NCBI GenBank assembly: GCA_017428155.1
Contig: JAFRRJ010000004.1
Coordinates: forward strand, 20,755 to 84,754
Direction: 5' to 3'
DNA length: 64,000 nucleotides
Origin: Clostridiales bacterium
Lineage (GTDB): Bacteria; Bacillota; Clostridia; Saccharofermentanales; Saccharofermentanaceae
In this document: positions 35,209-44,830 of the stretch, in pieces
Layout of the letters: each line of letters starts with the position of its first letter
Numbering within the stretch: position 1 is the first letter of the stretch
Program-made: the position numbers and the translations under genes
Notes under the pieces: model-generated
Database searches by the model: none
What the model was told of the DNA's origin: nothing
The model's input: the letters and a program-made list of their open reading frames with translations, nothing else

Positions 35209-37698
35209 TTAGCCGAGAACGGCTTCGACTGTGTGTGTCCGGCCGTCGCCTGCTACGGGAACGATGCATCCGTCGATCTCATTGCCGTCTACAACAAGCT
35301 TCTTAACGCCTTTGCAAACGTGATCAGGGTTCTTGATCGTGATCTCGTAGATGTCGCCCCTGAACTTACGCTCAACGGTAAATCCGTCCCATGCGGAAGG
35401 GATTGAAGGATCGACTCTCAGACCGTCAAATTCAGGCTTGATGCCGAGGATGTACTGTGAGATTGCAACCATGTTCCATGCAGCAGTACCCGTAAGCCAG
35501 GAGTTCTTGCCCTGACCGAAGTTCTTTGCATCCTTGCCGCCGATCATCTGACCGTAAACATAAGGTTCAGTCTTGTGGATATCTGATGTCTCCTCAGTGA
35601 AAGCAGGAGCGATCTTTGAGTAGTACTCGAACGCCTTCTCTCCTCTGCCCGCATAAGCTTCTGCACAGATGATCCATGCGTTGTTGTGTGTGAAGATACC
35701 TGCATTCTCCTTGTATCCGCCCGGATATGTGGAGATCTCGCCGTACTGGATATAGTACTTAGTGAAAGCGGGGTTGTTGAGGACAAGACCGTACTCACAG
35801 TTAAGATATTTATCGATGGAGTTAAGTGTCTTGATGTCAGCTCCTACATCCTTTCCGATCTCGGACATAACAGCGAATCCCTGGGGTTCGATAAAGATCT
35901 TACCCTCTTCGCACTCGCTTGAGCCCATCTTCTCGCCGTTTGCGTCATAAGCTCTTAAGAACCACTCGCCGTCGAAAGCAGACTCCATCGTGTTCTTCTT
36001 CATCTTGTCGATCTCAGCCTGTGCCTTAGCTGCCTCATCAGCCTTGCCGAGATGCTCTAAGATACCGACATAAGCAGGACCTGTGTATGTGAAGAGCGCT
36101 GCAACGAATACAGACTCTGCAATCTTTGAATATCCGCCCTCTGCCTTGAACTTGGGATTGGTGTATGTCTGGAAAGATTCACCGGGTGTGTCGGAGAAGC
36201 ATGACAGGTTGATGCAGTCATTCCAGTCGGCACGCATTGCAAGAGGCAGTCCGTGAGGTCCGAGGTTATTTACGATGTGATAGAACGATACGTTCAGGTG
36301 GTCGAGCATTGTGTGCTTGCCTTCCGGATCGTCATCGAAAGGAACATTGGCATCGAGGATACCCCAGTCGCCTGTCTCCTTGATATAAGCTGCAACGGAA
36401 AGGATCATCCAGAGCGGGTCATCTGAGAAGTCTCCGCCGATGTCAGCGTTGCCCTTCTTTGTAAGAGGCTGATACTGGTGATAGCATCCGCCGTCTGAAA
36501 GCTGTGTTGAAGCGATGTCGATAAGTCTTGCTCTTGCACGGTCAGGGATCTGGTGTACAAATCCGAGGATATCCTGGTTGGAATCTCTGAAGCCCATGCC
36601 TCTTCCGATTCCGGACTCGAAGTAGGAAGCGGAACGTGAAAGGTTGAATGTAACCATGCACTGATACTGGTTCCAGATGTTGACCATACGGTTGACCTTG
36701 TCATCAGGCGTATCGACTTTGTAGATCGAGAGGAGGTTGTCCCATGTTGTGCGGAGTTCCTCAAGTCCTTTGGCAACCTTTTCGGGTGTGTTGAACTTGT
36801 CGATCATGGCATATGCCTTCTCCTTGTTGAGGACCCACTGTTCTCTTGTAAGAAGGTTTGCAGGCTTTTCTGCTGCGAACTTTTTGTCCTGCGGGTTCTC
36901 GGCATATCCTAGGATATAGATCAATATCTTGCTCTCACCGGGTGCAAGAGTGATCTTCTTGTAGTGTGAAGCGATCGGAGACCAGCCGTCAGCAAAGGAG
37001 TTTGAAGCCTTGCCTGCCTTGACTGTCTCAGGGTTGTCCCAGCCGTTATAGATACTTCCGAGGAAAGCGTCACGGTCTGTGTCATAACCGTCGATATCGT
37101 CATTTACTGTATAGAAAGCGTAGTGATTACGTCTGTCTCTGTATTCAGTTACGTGATAGATAGTAGATCCTTCGATCTCAACACGGCCTGTCGAGAAGTT
37201 TCTCTGGAAGTTTGTGCAGTCATCCTGCGCATCCCAAAGGCACCACTCTGCCATCGAAAAGAGCGCGAATTCCTTTGCTTCGGCACTCTCGTTCGTGAGA
37301 ACGACCTGCTGTACCTCACCATCGTAATTCTGAGGAACGAAGAAAGTTACTTCGGCCTTAAGACCGTTCTTCTTGCCTTCGATGATGGTGTAGCCCATGC
37401 CGTGACGGCATTCATATTCATCGAGTTCAGTCTTTACCGGAGACCAGCCGGGATTCCAGACAGTGCCGTTGTCATTGATGTAGAAATAACGGCCGCCCAT
37501 ATCAAGAGGTACATTGTTATAACGGTAACGGGTAATTCTTCTGAGCCTTGCATCCATATAGAAGCTGTAGCCGCCGGCTGTGTTTGATATCAGTGAGAAA
37601 AAGCCCTGGTTGCCCAGATAATTGATCCAAGGATAAGGTGTTTTGGGGGTGTTGATAACGTATTCTTTTCTTGAGTCATCGAAATGCCCGAATTTCAT
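35209..37698 (-). CDS. Cellobiose phosphorylase (GH94)
   Basis: An 829-residue enzyme that splits cellobiose with phosphate into glucose 1-phosphate and glucose. The N-terminus has the near-invariant [10 protein letters not shown] and [20 protein letters not shown]. The catalytic Asp lies in [14 protein letters not shown], and [15 protein letters not shown] and [12 protein letters not shown] are typical. The length matches clostridial cellobiose phosphorylases (811-830). ATG 37698 follows GGAGG. It precedes the cellodextrin phosphorylase gene by 123 bp with a terminator and new promoter between, so the two can be expressed independently. Confidence 0.97.
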   Translation of the reverse strand: MKFGHFDDSRKEYVINTPKTPYPWINYLGNQGFFSLISNTAGGYSFYMDARLRRITRYRYNNVPLDMGGRYFYINDNGTVWNPGWSPVKTELDEYECRHGMGYTIIEGKKNGLKAEVTFFVPQNYDGEVQQVVLTNESAEAKEFALFSMAEWCLWDAQDDCTNFQRNFSTGRVEIEGSTIYHVTEYRDRRNHYAFYTVNDDIDGYDTDRDAFLGSIYNGWDNPETVKAGKASNSFADGWSPIASHYKKITLAPGESKILIYILGYAENPQDKKFAAEKPANLLTREQWVLNKEKAYAMIDKFNTPEKVAKGLEELRTTWDNLLSIYKVDTPDDKVNRMVNIWNQYQCMVTFNLSRSASYFESGIGRGMGFRDSNQDILGFVHQIPDRARARLIDIASTQLSDGGCYHQYQPLTKKGNADIGGDFSDDPLWMILSVAAYIKETGDWGILDANVPFDDDPEGKHTMLDHLNVSFYHIVNNLGPHGLPLAMRADWNDCINLSCFSDTPGESFQTYTNPKFKAEGGYSKIAESVFVAALFTYTGPAYVGILEHLGKADEAAKAQAEIDKMKKNTMESAFDGEWFLRAYDANGEKMGSSECEEGKIFIEPQGFAVMSEIGKDVGADIKTLNSIDKYLNCEYGLVLNNPAFTKYYIQYGEISTYPGGYKENAGIFTHNNAWIICAEAYAGRGEKAFEYYSKIAPAFTEETSDIHKTEPYVYGQMIGGKDAKNFGQGKNSWLTGTAAWNMVAISQYILGIKPEFDGLRVDPSIPSAWDGFTVERKFRGDIYEITIKNPDHVCKGVKKLVVDGNEIDGCIVPVAGDGRTHTVEAVLG

Positions 37699-37775
37699 AT
37701 TTCTTGCCTCCGTACTGAAAAATTATAAGTACTCAAAAAATGCCTGAAAGCACCTAATTATCTTACACTATCCGA

Positions 37776-37785
37776 AAATCGATTT
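37776..37785. promoter_or_regulatory. Palindromic candidate operator before cellobiose phosphorylase
   Basis: AAATCGATTT is a perfect 10-bp palindrome about 80 bp upstream of the start codon. A LacI-type regulator could bind such a site, but no regulator gene is adjacent, so this is speculative. Confidence 0.25.
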
Positions 37786-38004
37786 AAACAAACCAAATAT
37801 GAACTTTCTATGTTTTATATCTTAATTTTGTTAGACTTTACCGATTATCTCCTGCTCTCCTAAGAACGCCTTGAGAGCTTCTCTTACTGACTGTCTGCCG
37901 CCCGTTTTTGTCCGGCTTTTCTTTGCTTTGGATATTTATCAATATTATTGCTTTTTGCCCGTTAAGCCTGACGCGTTTTTTGAGGATTCAACCTTTTCGA
38001 GCAA

Positions 38005-38049
38005 TATAAAAACTGTCCCAAAACAGATAACGCTTTGAGACAGTTTTTG
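38005..38049. terminator. Strong bidirectional terminator after the substrate-binding protein gene
   Basis: A 14-bp near-perfect stem built on AAAACTGTCCCAAA and TTTGAGACAGTTTT around a short loop, with T tracts on both sides (TTTTTATATT on the minus strand). It lies about 30 bp after the lipoprotein stop codon. Confidence 0.85.
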
Positions 38050-38077
38050 TAAGTTCATGTTAACGTCCGGATAAAGA

Positions 38078-39493
38078 CTACTCGATAAGACCCTTCTCAC
38101 TCAGCTGATCCTCAAGGGCATCCTTCGCGTCTTTTACAGACTCAAAAGAACCCTCGCAGTAAGGACCTACAACCGAGTTAAATGCCTTGTTGTAACTATC
38201 CTCATCGACCACAACGACTGATGCATCGGCTTTCATTGCCGCATCGAGAAGCACAGGATAAGGATTCTGACCTCCGAGCCACTCGAGAGCGAACTTGTCA
38301 TCAGCGGCTGCAGATGTCATGAGCTTAATGTTGTTAACGAACTCGCCGTTGTTAACCATATCCTTAAGGTTGTCCTCATTGATGCAGACAGCTCTGATGA
38401 CGTCTGCGGATGTAGCCTTCTTGTCGCAGTACTTGGATGCCATTACCCATGCGCCGCCGTTGTAATAGCTTGCAGGTGCAGTTGTGATTCCCCAGTCGCC
38501 CGCCGTAGGATTTACGGTTGTTCCCTCACCGGGATTAAGAGCGAGCTCGTATCTTGCGAACTGGAGTGAACCCCAGTAAGAGACTACGGATTTGTCGGAC
38601 ATCTTATCCTTCCAGGAGTCTGACCACTGCTCGGCACGGAATGTCAGATCCTCATCGTAGAGCTTCTTTGCGTAGTCAAAATACTCCTCGATCGTAGGAT
38701 CAACATTGAACTGTCCGTCAAAGATCCAGCCCGACTCACGTGTGCTCAGATAAGCGTTATATGTCTCTGTGTAGCCGCCGATGAGCTTTACTTCGCCCTC
38801 GGATGCTTCGCTGACTTTCCTTGCGGATTCGAGAACTGCATCCCATGTTGCAAAACAGGAAGCAAGCTCGCTGGGATCCTGTGTTCCGAGATACTGTTCG
38901 GCAACGGATCTCTCATAGAAGACACCGCAGGGGCAGGCTTTCCACGTAAGACCCTTGATGACACTGTTGTCATCGCTTGCAAATCTGAGTGTGTAATCAA
39001 ACATATTGGTGCACTCAGAGTAATCGATACCGAGATCGTTTATTGCGATCGTGTTGTCAGATGCAAGATATTTCCTGGCATATGCCGCATCGCATACGAA
39101 GATGTCAGGTGCCTCGTTGCCGTCAGAAAGAACGGCATCAAGCTTCTCGGTATAAGCACCGTCACTGTTGGAGATCTCAATAAAATCGTAATCGTTTGTC
39201 GTGATACCGGCATACTTCTCAGCGAGTCCAATGAACTCGGTGTTATAGCCGTAGATCATGAGCTTCCCATCATCCTCATCAGTAACTTCCGCAACCGTCC
39301 TCTCGGTATAGCCCTCAATATCGGGCGGTATCTCCGTCGTCTGAGTTGCAGTAGGAGCTGCTGTAGGTTCAGACTCCTGCGATGATCCGTCGGTATTTAC
39401 TGTCTGGTTGGGATCAGGCTCATTACAAGCAGTAACGACACCTGCCACCATAGCAGCCGCCAGGATCATGGCAAGCAGCTTTTTAATTTTCAT
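38078..39493 (-). CDS. Extracellular substrate-binding lipoprotein (family 1 type, probably sugar)
   Basis: A 471-residue lipoprotein with a signal peptide and lipobox ending at Cys23 (AGVVTAC), then an acidic, Thr/Glu/Pro-rich linker (SEPTAAPTATQTTEIPP). The mature part has the pattern of carbohydrate ABC substrate-binding proteins (EAPDIFVCDAAYARKYL; GGAWVMASKYCDKKATSAD). No ABC permease or ATPase gene is next to it, so it is an orphan in this window. ATG 39493 follows GAGG. Its closeness to the cellodextrin enzymes suggests, but does not prove, a cellodextrin ligand. Confidence 0.85.
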   Translation of the reverse strand: MKIKKLLAMILAAAMVAGVVTACNEPDPNQTVNTDGSSQESEPTAAPTATQTTEIPPDIEGYTERTVAEVTDEDDGKLMIYGYNTEFIGLAEKYAGITTNDYDFIEISNSDGAYTEKLDAVLSDGNEAPDIFVCDAAYARKYLASDNTIAINDLGIDYSECTNMFDYTLRFASDDNSVIKGLTWKACPCGVFYERSVAEQYLGTQDPSELASCFATWDAVLESARKVSEASEGEVKLIGGYTETYNAYLSTRESGWIFDGQFNVDPTIEEYFDYAKKLYDEDLTFRAEQWSDSWKDKMSDKSVVSYWGSLQFARYELALNPGEGTTVNPTAGDWGITTAPASYYNGGAWVMASKYCDKKATSADVIRAVCINEDNLKDMVNNGEFVNNIKLMTSAAADDKFALEWLGGQNPYPVLLDAAMKADASVVVVDEDSYNKAFNSVVGPYCEGSFESVKDAKDALEDQLSEKGLIE

Positions 39494-39540
39494 CGTCTTT
39501 TTGCCTCACATAAAAATTTTTTGAACATTTACTTCGAAGC

Positions 39541-39569
39541 ATTTTATAACACATTACATTGAAGTTCAA
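39541..39569 (-). promoter_or_regulatory. Promoter for the substrate-binding lipoprotein gene
   Basis: TTGAAC (39564-39569) with 17-bp spacing to TAAAAT (39541-39546) on the minus strand, 48 bp before the start codon. Confidence 0.55.
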
Positions 39570-39641
39570 TCGCGCTCTATGCAGTTGTTCAAAATGCAAA
39601 CGGGATTTTTATGCAATTCCGAGAATTTCTTACAATTTATC

Positions 39642-40688
39642 TCAGGCGAAGAAAAGTGAGGCTCCGTAGCGGTTGAAGAAATCGGCATATTCATTCATAT
39701 CCATCGATACGCTGTAAACTTCTCCGTCAACGATGCCGTAAACCGTTGAGATCGAACTTCCGTTCTCTGCTACCGTGGGGGCAACATATACAGCTTCATA
39801 CTCATCTGCCTGAGGAACGGGTTTTTCAAGGATAGCTGCAGCTTCAGCTTCATCAGCCGCTCTTGCAGCCTCGCCCGCTCTCTGGGATTTAAGTGAGTTC
39901 TCAAGGACAGCTCTTATAACGCCGTCAAATGATCTTGCATCTCTGGCGATGGCTGCGAAAGTAACATACTGGCCTGAGAGCATATCAAAGCTTGCAAAGT
40001 CGATGACAGTTGCATCAGAATCGCCCTTGCCTCCTGTTACGTCATATCTCATAAGCAAAGAAAGAACACGGCCGTTGCTCAAATATCCGATATCGACATT
40101 AACTGCATAAGGTTCTTCCACAACACCCGTAAGAGTGTATTCGGCTTTTGCCTTTGCCGTCATTCTTGTATAAGCGCCTTCAGCCTCTGCATAGAACCCG
40201 TCTACGACAATATTGATAGCATCTCTTATGCTTTCGGAAGAAGCGTCGGTAACAACTGCTCTTTTTCCTGCGAATGTCGCGAAAACGACCTGATCGTCTT
40301 CTTCAGAATGCATGCTTTCTTCGAAAGATTCTGTCGTAACCTCGAAGTTCCCGGAGAATGAAAGAATCTCTGTTGTGTATTCTGAGAAATCAACACGCTG
40401 GGGATTCGGTGTAGGCGTGATAGTCGGAGTGGCAGTAGGAACAGGTGTCGGTGTAGCTTCCGTCTCGGAAGGCTTGGTGACCTCTGTAGATTCCTCTGTC
40501 TTTTCGGTAATAACAGTATCAGACTCTGACTCTGTCTCTTCTTCGGATTCAGAGATAAAAACGTTGCCGAGATCGGATATTCCTTCACTCAGTTTATCGG
40601 TATCGATACTGCAGGCGGCAAGGACCGTCGTCACCATGACTGCGGAGATCACCAGTGCCGTGATTTTATTCCCTTCCATTTTCTTCAT
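39642..40688 (-). CDS. Lipoprotein of unknown function with a Ser/Glu/Pro/Thr linker
   Basis: A 348-residue protein with a lipoprotein signal (lipobox VLAAC, Cys26). Residues about 40-100 form an acidic then Thr/Pro-rich linker (TPTPVPTATPTITPTPNPQ). The remaining domain of about 240 residues has no recognised motif; it is alpha/beta in character, with DYS-like hydrophobic strands and Asp/Glu-rich loops. ATG 40688 follows GGGAGG. The linker implies an extracellular, cell-surface tethered domain. The downstream neighbour is a substrate-binding lipoprotein, and nothing else in the context assigns a job. Confidence 0.75.
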   Translation of the reverse strand: MKKMEGNKITALVISAVMVTTVLAACSIDTDKLSEGISDLGNVFISESEEETESESDTVITEKTEESTEVTKPSETEATPTPVPTATPTITPTPNPQRVDFSEYTTEILSFSGNFEVTTESFEESMHSEEDDQVVFATFAGKRAVVTDASSESIRDAINIVVDGFYAEAEGAYTRMTAKAKAEYTLTGVVEEPYAVNVDIGYLSNGRVLSLLMRYDVTGGKGDSDATVIDFASFDMLSGQYVTFAAIARDARSFDGVIRAVLENSLKSQRAGEAARAADEAEAAAILEKPVPQADEYEAVYVAPTVAENGSSISTVYGIVDGEVYSVSMDMNEYADFFNRYGASLFFA

Positions 40689-40794
40689 TTGAATTACCTC
40701 CCATACTGAATGTTGAAGTAAATGTCTAAAGTTTTATCTTTTCCCTTAACAGGCATTATATGCCTGCCAATAATCATTATACCGTACTTGAAGC

Positions 40795-41865
40795 TTATTC
40801 CGGCAAAACTATCTTTCTGCTGTCAAGAGCTGTGGAGAATACAAGCCCCTTGGCAGAAGATGATCTTCTGATGAGGATCATGCCGTCAGGACTTGCAAGA
40901 AGAGCCAGCGCGGTCGCTGAATCCGGCTTTTTCCCGGGACTGAATGTCATCTCAAGCGGCACCACTGTTTTGGCAATACGGTCCGAGTCAAAAGAAAGGA
41001 TCTCCGCCTTAAGATCTTCTGCAACAGTTTTTACTATCTCGCTGTCCCTTGCAGTATAAGACGAAGCAATTCTGGCCACTGCCGCAGGATCTATAAGATG
41101 ATTCTTAAGTGACTGCCTGATGGCAGGACAGCAATAACCCGGATCGGTCTTAACCTTTATCTCGATACCGATACTAAGGCTCTTCGGCACCAGGATCAGA
41201 TTATTCCTGTCTTCCCCGTCTCCCAGATATGTGCATGTGATGAATACGGAAGGCTCTGTCTTTCCTTCCTTTGAGGCCTGATACTGCCTTATAAAGTCAT
41301 CCCGCATATCATAAGGATAGATGTGCAGTGAATACGTCATAGGGTCGATCACGGGATCGGCAAACACCACAGGAAGATCTGTATAGACATTGACTTTGCT
41401 GCCTGACCTGATCGCGCTGTTGAATCTGTTCAGGGTATCCTCACAATTGACCTTCATGCTGTACTTTGACACAAGATTTTCGAGGTCTCCCGTAAGGCCT
41501 TCTTTGCCTTCAAAGGCCGAGAAGCAGAAGGGACCGAGCACCTTTACTATCGCGGAATAAACAGCGTTTACGCCTGCATCGTAAGGTTTGCCCCCGCGTC
41601 TTATGACGGCCGCATATCTTTCTTCAGGAGATACCGCGATCACAGGAAGGTTGCGCGTCTTATCCGAGACCGTCTCCTCCATTGATTTGACCGCAGCTTC
41701 CAGCGGAAGGATCATTACAATGGCACATTCAGTCTCGCCCTCGGCCAGAACGAAGCTTCCGGTAATGAGTTCGGTGCCGGTGATATATCTGCCGCCGATC
41801 TCATTTATGAGCTTTGCGCCGGTCTCAAGTGCCTTAGGTGATTTACCGTAACAAATTACATACAT
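40795..41865 (-). CDS. Divergent CbiG-like protein (cobalt-precorrin 5A hydrolase family)
   Basis: 356 residues counted from ATG 41865, which has an AGGAAGGCGG ribosome site; a longer frame begins at GTG 41919. The N-terminal half contains a stretch (MILPLEAAVKSMEETVSDKT) in the position of the CbiG N-terminal domain. The middle has FNSAIRSGSKVNVYTDLP, like the CbiG mid-region, and the C-terminal third (SLSIGIEIKVKTDPG, then LIDPAAVARIASSYTARDS) resembles the CbiG C-terminal domain. CbiG opens the delta-lactone in anaerobic cobalamin synthesis. No other cobalamin gene is nearby, and key CbiG glycine motifs look degraded, so the activity is uncertain. Confidence 0.55.
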   Translation of the reverse strand: MYVICYGKSPKALETGAKLINEIGGRYITGTELITGSFVLAEGETECAIVMILPLEAAVKSMEETVSDKTRNLPVIAVSPEERYAAVIRRGGKPYDAGVNAVYSAIVKVLGPFCFSAFEGKEGLTGDLENLVSKYSMKVNCEDTLNRFNSAIRSGSKVNVYTDLPVVFADPVIDPMTYSLHIYPYDMRDDFIRQYQASKEGKTEPSVFITCTYLGDGEDRNNLILVPKSLSIGIEIKVKTDPGYCCPAIRQSLKNHLIDPAAVARIASSYTARDSEIVKTVAEDLKAEILSFDSDRIAKTVVPLEMTFSPGKKPDSATALALLASPDGMILIRRSSSAKGLVFSTALDSRKIVLPE

Positions 41866-41929
41866 GGATATCTGTTCCGCCTTCCTGTTTTTCTGATATA
41901 ACATTACCACTCTTATCACTGGTTTTACT

Positions 41930-41938
41930 GATAAAATT
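41930..41938 (+). promoter_or_regulatory. Candidate extended -10 for the dehydrogenase gene
   Basis: TGATAAAAT on the plus strand, about 29 bp upstream of the ATG at 41967, in the divergent spacer with the CbiG-like gene. The -35 is weak. Confidence 0.35.
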
Positions 41939-41966
41939 AGTGCAAAAACAGGCGGAGGAACGATAA

Positions 41967-42938
41967 ATGAAGATAGTTATACTTGACGGTTCGGCTGCAA
42001 ACCCGGGCGACATCACCTGGGGCAGACTTGAAACCCTCGGCGAGGTAACAGCATACGATTACACTTCAAAAGACCAGCTTATCGGAAGAATGCAGGGCGC
42101 AGAATGTGCCATAACCAACAAAACAGTCTTTGATGCTGACGTTTTCAGTCAGCTTCCTGACCTCAAATATATTGGCGTTCTTGCAACAGGTTATAATGTC
42201 ATCGATCTCAAAGCGGCAAAGGAGCACGGAGTTACCGTGACCAATGTTCCCGAATACGCAACATTTGCCACGGCACAGATGACCATGGCACTCCTGCTCG
42301 AGCTTACAAACCTTGCAGGTCTGCACTCGGCTTCGGTAATGGCCGGGGAATGGTGCAAAAGCCGTCAGTTCTGCTATTTCAAATCTCCGCTGACTGAACT
42401 TGCGGGCAAGACACTTCATATTGTAGGTCTCGGCAAGATCGGCAGACGCGTGGCACAGATGGCGGAAAGCTTCGGCATGACCGTCACCGCCACGCCGCAC
42501 AACACATCTCTTATCGGCACCACCGAAACAGCCGGTGCTGCAAAAGTCAGGCTCGTAAGCTTCGAAGACGGCGTAAAGAACGCGGATGTCGTATCTCTTC
42601 ACTGCCCGCTGACAGAAGATACCCGTGAGATCATAAACAGCGATTCCCTGTCTCTTTTCAGGCGCGGTGCTTTCCTCATCAATTGTGCAAGAGGTCCCGT
42701 CATAAATGAGGCAGCTGTAAGAGAAGCTTTAGACAGCGGCCTTCTGGGCGGCTATGGCGCTGACGTTGTAAGTGTCGAGCCGATGCTTGAGAACAACCCT
42801 CTTTTAGGCGCCCCCAACTGTGTGATCACACCTCACATCGCCTGGACTCCCGTCGAGACAAGAATACGGCTTATAGACGCCGCTGCTGATAATCTTGAGG
42901 CTTTCCTTAAGGGCAGTCCTATAAACACGGTCAGATGA
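41967..42938 (+). CDS. D-2-hydroxyacid dehydrogenase (hydroxypyruvate reductase-like)
   Basis: A 323-residue NAD(P)-dependent dehydrogenase of the D-isomer-specific family. The Rossmann motif is VGLGKIGRRVAQ at about residues 152-163. The catalytic Arg lies in NCARGPVINEAA and the His in HIAWTPVETR. ATG 41967 follows GGAGG. The sequence is closest in style to glycerate dehydrogenase/hydroxypyruvate reductases, but keto-acid specificity is not certain. It is a single-gene unit flanked by a divergent gene and an apparent stem-loop (42957-42988). Confidence 0.9.
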   Translation: MKIVILDGSAANPGDITWGRLETLGEVTAYDYTSKDQLIGRMQGAECAITNKTVFDADVFSQLPDLKYIGVLATGYNVIDLKAAKEHGVTVTNVPEYATFATAQMTMALLLELTNLAGLHSASVMAGEWCKSRQFCYFKSPLTELAGKTLHIVGLGKIGRRVAQMAESFGMTVTATPHNTSLIGTTETAGAAKVRLVSFEDGVKNADVVSLHCPLTEDTREIINSDSLSLFRRGAFLINCARGPVINEAAVREALDSGLLGGYGADVVSVEPMLENNPLLGAPNCVITPHIAWTPVETRIRLIDAAADNLEAFLKGSPINTVR

Positions 42939-42956
42939 AATTTTCCCTAAACACGC

Positions 42957-42988
42957 CGAGGGCACCCCGTTAAATCGGAATGCCCTCG
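42957..42988 (+). terminator. Stem-loop after the dehydrogenase gene
   Basis: CGAGGGCA pairs with TGCCCTCG (8 bp) around a 16-base loop, 18 bp after the stop codon. There is no T tract, so it may be a mRNA 3' hairpin rather than a true Rho-independent terminator. Confidence 0.4.
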
Positions 42989-43096
42989 ACATGGAATAAG
43001 GGATAGATTAAGAAAATTGTCTATCGTTAAATCGCATACGCTTATCCCCAATACGTATACAGCCTGATTTTAACAAGCATAAGGTCTTTGGTCAAA

Positions 43097-43726
43097 CTAT
43101 TTTTTTGAGGTTTTTAACTGAATTACAAAACCTGCGGCGCAAAACGCAACCAGCAGTAAGGTTCTGACTAAAGTATAATTAATTCCGATATCTGCGCCGA
43201 TCACCTTCTGCTCGAACAGTCCGACATATTCGCCCGACGATACGGCTGACCATATGAGCGGCAGCATCACCCCGGATATTATCTTTGCACCGGCATAAGC
43301 CGTGAAAAGGCATATGGTCCATTTCTGTGCATAATAGACGATTACTCCGAGCAAAAGACCGGCTATCAGGCCTGCTGCGCATGTAATCACGATCCTCAAT
43401 ACCGGGTTTGCGATCTTGCTGAATAGGAAGCTGAAATCATCATAAAACCAGAAGGCACATACCAGCGTGGTAATGATGATCAGGGCCTTCATATAAAGGG
43501 AGAATGCACATATGCCTAACCCCGCCGCAAACAAGACGATAAATATTGTCTTGCCGGAATCACTCCATTTAATCGTATCAGCCGTCAGCTCTATAAGGAC
43601 CTTGGCAATGATAAAGCCTGCCAAAGCTCCGGCTATGCCGAGACTTAACCTGAAAAGCTTATAGCCCTCAAAACACATAAGGCAGCCCGCTATTGCGGCA
43701 AGTATCGTAACTATTATATTAACCAA
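43097..43726 (-). CDS. Membrane protein with TMEM198/DUF4203-like domain
   Basis: A 209-residue protein with about seven hydrophobic helices. The start is TTG at 43726, which overlaps the dus stop codon by 8 bp; a GGAG lies 10 bases upstream. The order and spacing of helices, with a Gly-rich stretch LIAGLLLGVIVYYAQKWTI, fit the TMEM198-like family of unknown function. It is translated together with the dihydrouridine synthase gene. No role can be stated. Confidence 0.7.
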   Translation of the reverse strand: MVNIIVTILAAIAGCLMCFEGYKLFRLSLGIAGALAGFIIAKVLIELTADTIKWSDSGKTIFIVLFAAGLGICAFSLYMKALIIITTLVCAFWFYDDFSFLFSKIANPVLRIVITCAAGLIAGLLLGVIVYYAQKWTICLFTAYAGAKIISGVMLPLIWSAVSSGEYVGLFEQKVIGADIGINYTLVRTLLLVAFCAAGFVIQLKTSKK

Positions 43727-44720
43727 GTTCCAGTATCTCCTTTACTTCGTCTATCCCGTTAGCTCCGACAAGCCTCACTTTGAGCCTCGCCGAGCCCGCA
43801 AGTCCTTTAACATAGTATGGCATAACACTTCGAAATTCTCTTACTGCAACATCTTCGGGAAGATATTTCATCCTTCCCTCCAGTTCTCTCAAAAGCATCA
43901 GCTTCCGTTCATTCTCATCAGGAAGTCCGGGCATTTCACGGCCTTCAAGACCTGCCGTAACCTGCTCAAAGATCCACGGATTTCCTCTTGCCGCCCTGCC
44001 GATCATGATACCGTCACAGTCTGTCTGTTCAAACATTCTTTTCGCGGAAGGGACATCACATATGTCCCCGTTGGCAAAGAACGGCATTCCGTAATCCCTG
44101 ACAGCCTCTCTCATTGAGGCTATAGCCTCGTTGGAACTCTCCCCGTGATACATCTGCGGTCTTGTCCTGCCGTGAACACAGAGCATGTCACAACCCGCGT
44201 CTGCCAGAGCCTTTGCAAAATCAGGCTTTCCCTTATCTTCAGCATTAAATCCTGTTCTCGTCTTGACTGTAACCGGAACATTTCTGTTAAGACCCGAGAC
44301 TGCCTTTTTACACGCTCTTACGATGTCCGCTGCCCTGACGGGATCTTCCATAAGAGCACTTCCGGAGCCGGTCTTGACGACTTTAGGCACGGGACATCCC
44401 ATGTTTATGTCAATTATAGAGACCTCTTTCAGAACAGGAGTGTCCATTATCGTTTCAACAGCTGCCGTAAAGTCATCCGGCTCGCTCCCGAAAAGCTGTA
44501 TTGCCGTGATACCCTCCTCTTCCGGAGATATCCTCATGTATCTGAGGCTCTTGTCTATGCCGTTAAAACGTATTGATCTTGCACTTACGAGTTCAGTCGG
44601 ACAATATCCCGCACCCATGCCGTTGCATATGATCCTGAAAGGCAGGCTGCTGATTCCGGCCATTGGTGAGAGCACCACCGGGTTATTGATTTTTATTTCA
44701 CCGATTTTGACCGATTTCAT
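43719..44720 (-). CDS. dus: tRNA-dihydrouridine synthase (DusB-like)
   Basis: A 333-residue FMN enzyme that reduces uridine to dihydrouridine in tRNA. ATG 44720 is chosen because AGGAG is 6 bases upstream. PVVLSPMAGISSLPFR (FMN barrel start), INMGCPVPKVVK with the catalytic Cys, VTVKTRTGF, and VHGRTRPQMY are canonical, as is FANGDICD. The C-terminal region is helical. Length and motifs fit DusB of Firmicutes. Confidence 0.94.
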   Translation of the reverse strand: MKSVKIGEIKINNPVVLSPMAGISSLPFRIICNGMGAGYCPTELVSARSIRFNGIDKSLRYMRISPEEEGITAIQLFGSEPDDFTAAVETIMDTPVLKEVSIIDINMGCPVPKVVKTGSGSALMEDPVRAADIVRACKKAVSGLNRNVPVTVKTRTGFNAEDKGKPDFAKALADAGCDMLCVHGRTRPQMYHGESSNEAIASMREAVRDYGMPFFANGDICDVPSAKRMFEQTDCDGIMIGRAARGNPWIFEQVTAGLEGREMPGLPDENERKLMLLRELEGRMKYLPEDVAVREFRSVMPYYVKGLAGSARLKVRLVGANGIDEVKEILELG

Positions 44721-44774
44721 TAAAACTCCTAAAAACGCATAACCGCGATAATAGATTTTATAACTTTTTCTTGC

Positions 44775-44803
44775 TTGAAATAATAACAAATCAGGGACAA
44801 AAT
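44775..44803 (+). promoter_or_regulatory. Candidate promoter for the COG0523/Trk operon
   Basis: TTGAAA (44775-44780) with 17-bp spacing to CAAAAT (44798-44803), about 28 bp before the ATG at 44831. I see no recognisable Zur-box palindrome here. Confidence 0.4.
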
Positions 44804-44830
44804 AATATCGTTAAAAGAGGTGCAATATTT

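Larger units (their letters stand above)
37699..38077. other. 379-bp spacer upstream of cellobiose phosphorylase
   Basis: The part next to the phosphorylase gene is AT-rich and contains the palindrome AAATCGATTT (37776-37785) and possible -10 GATAAT on the minus strand. At 37854-37878 a hairpin pairs GCTCTC with GAGAGC. The far end holds the terminator at 38005-38049. No convincing gene is present, although 37834-37889 can be read on the minus strand as a short protein-like fragment (VREALKAFLGEQEIIGKV then a stop), possibly a relic. Confidence 0.5.
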
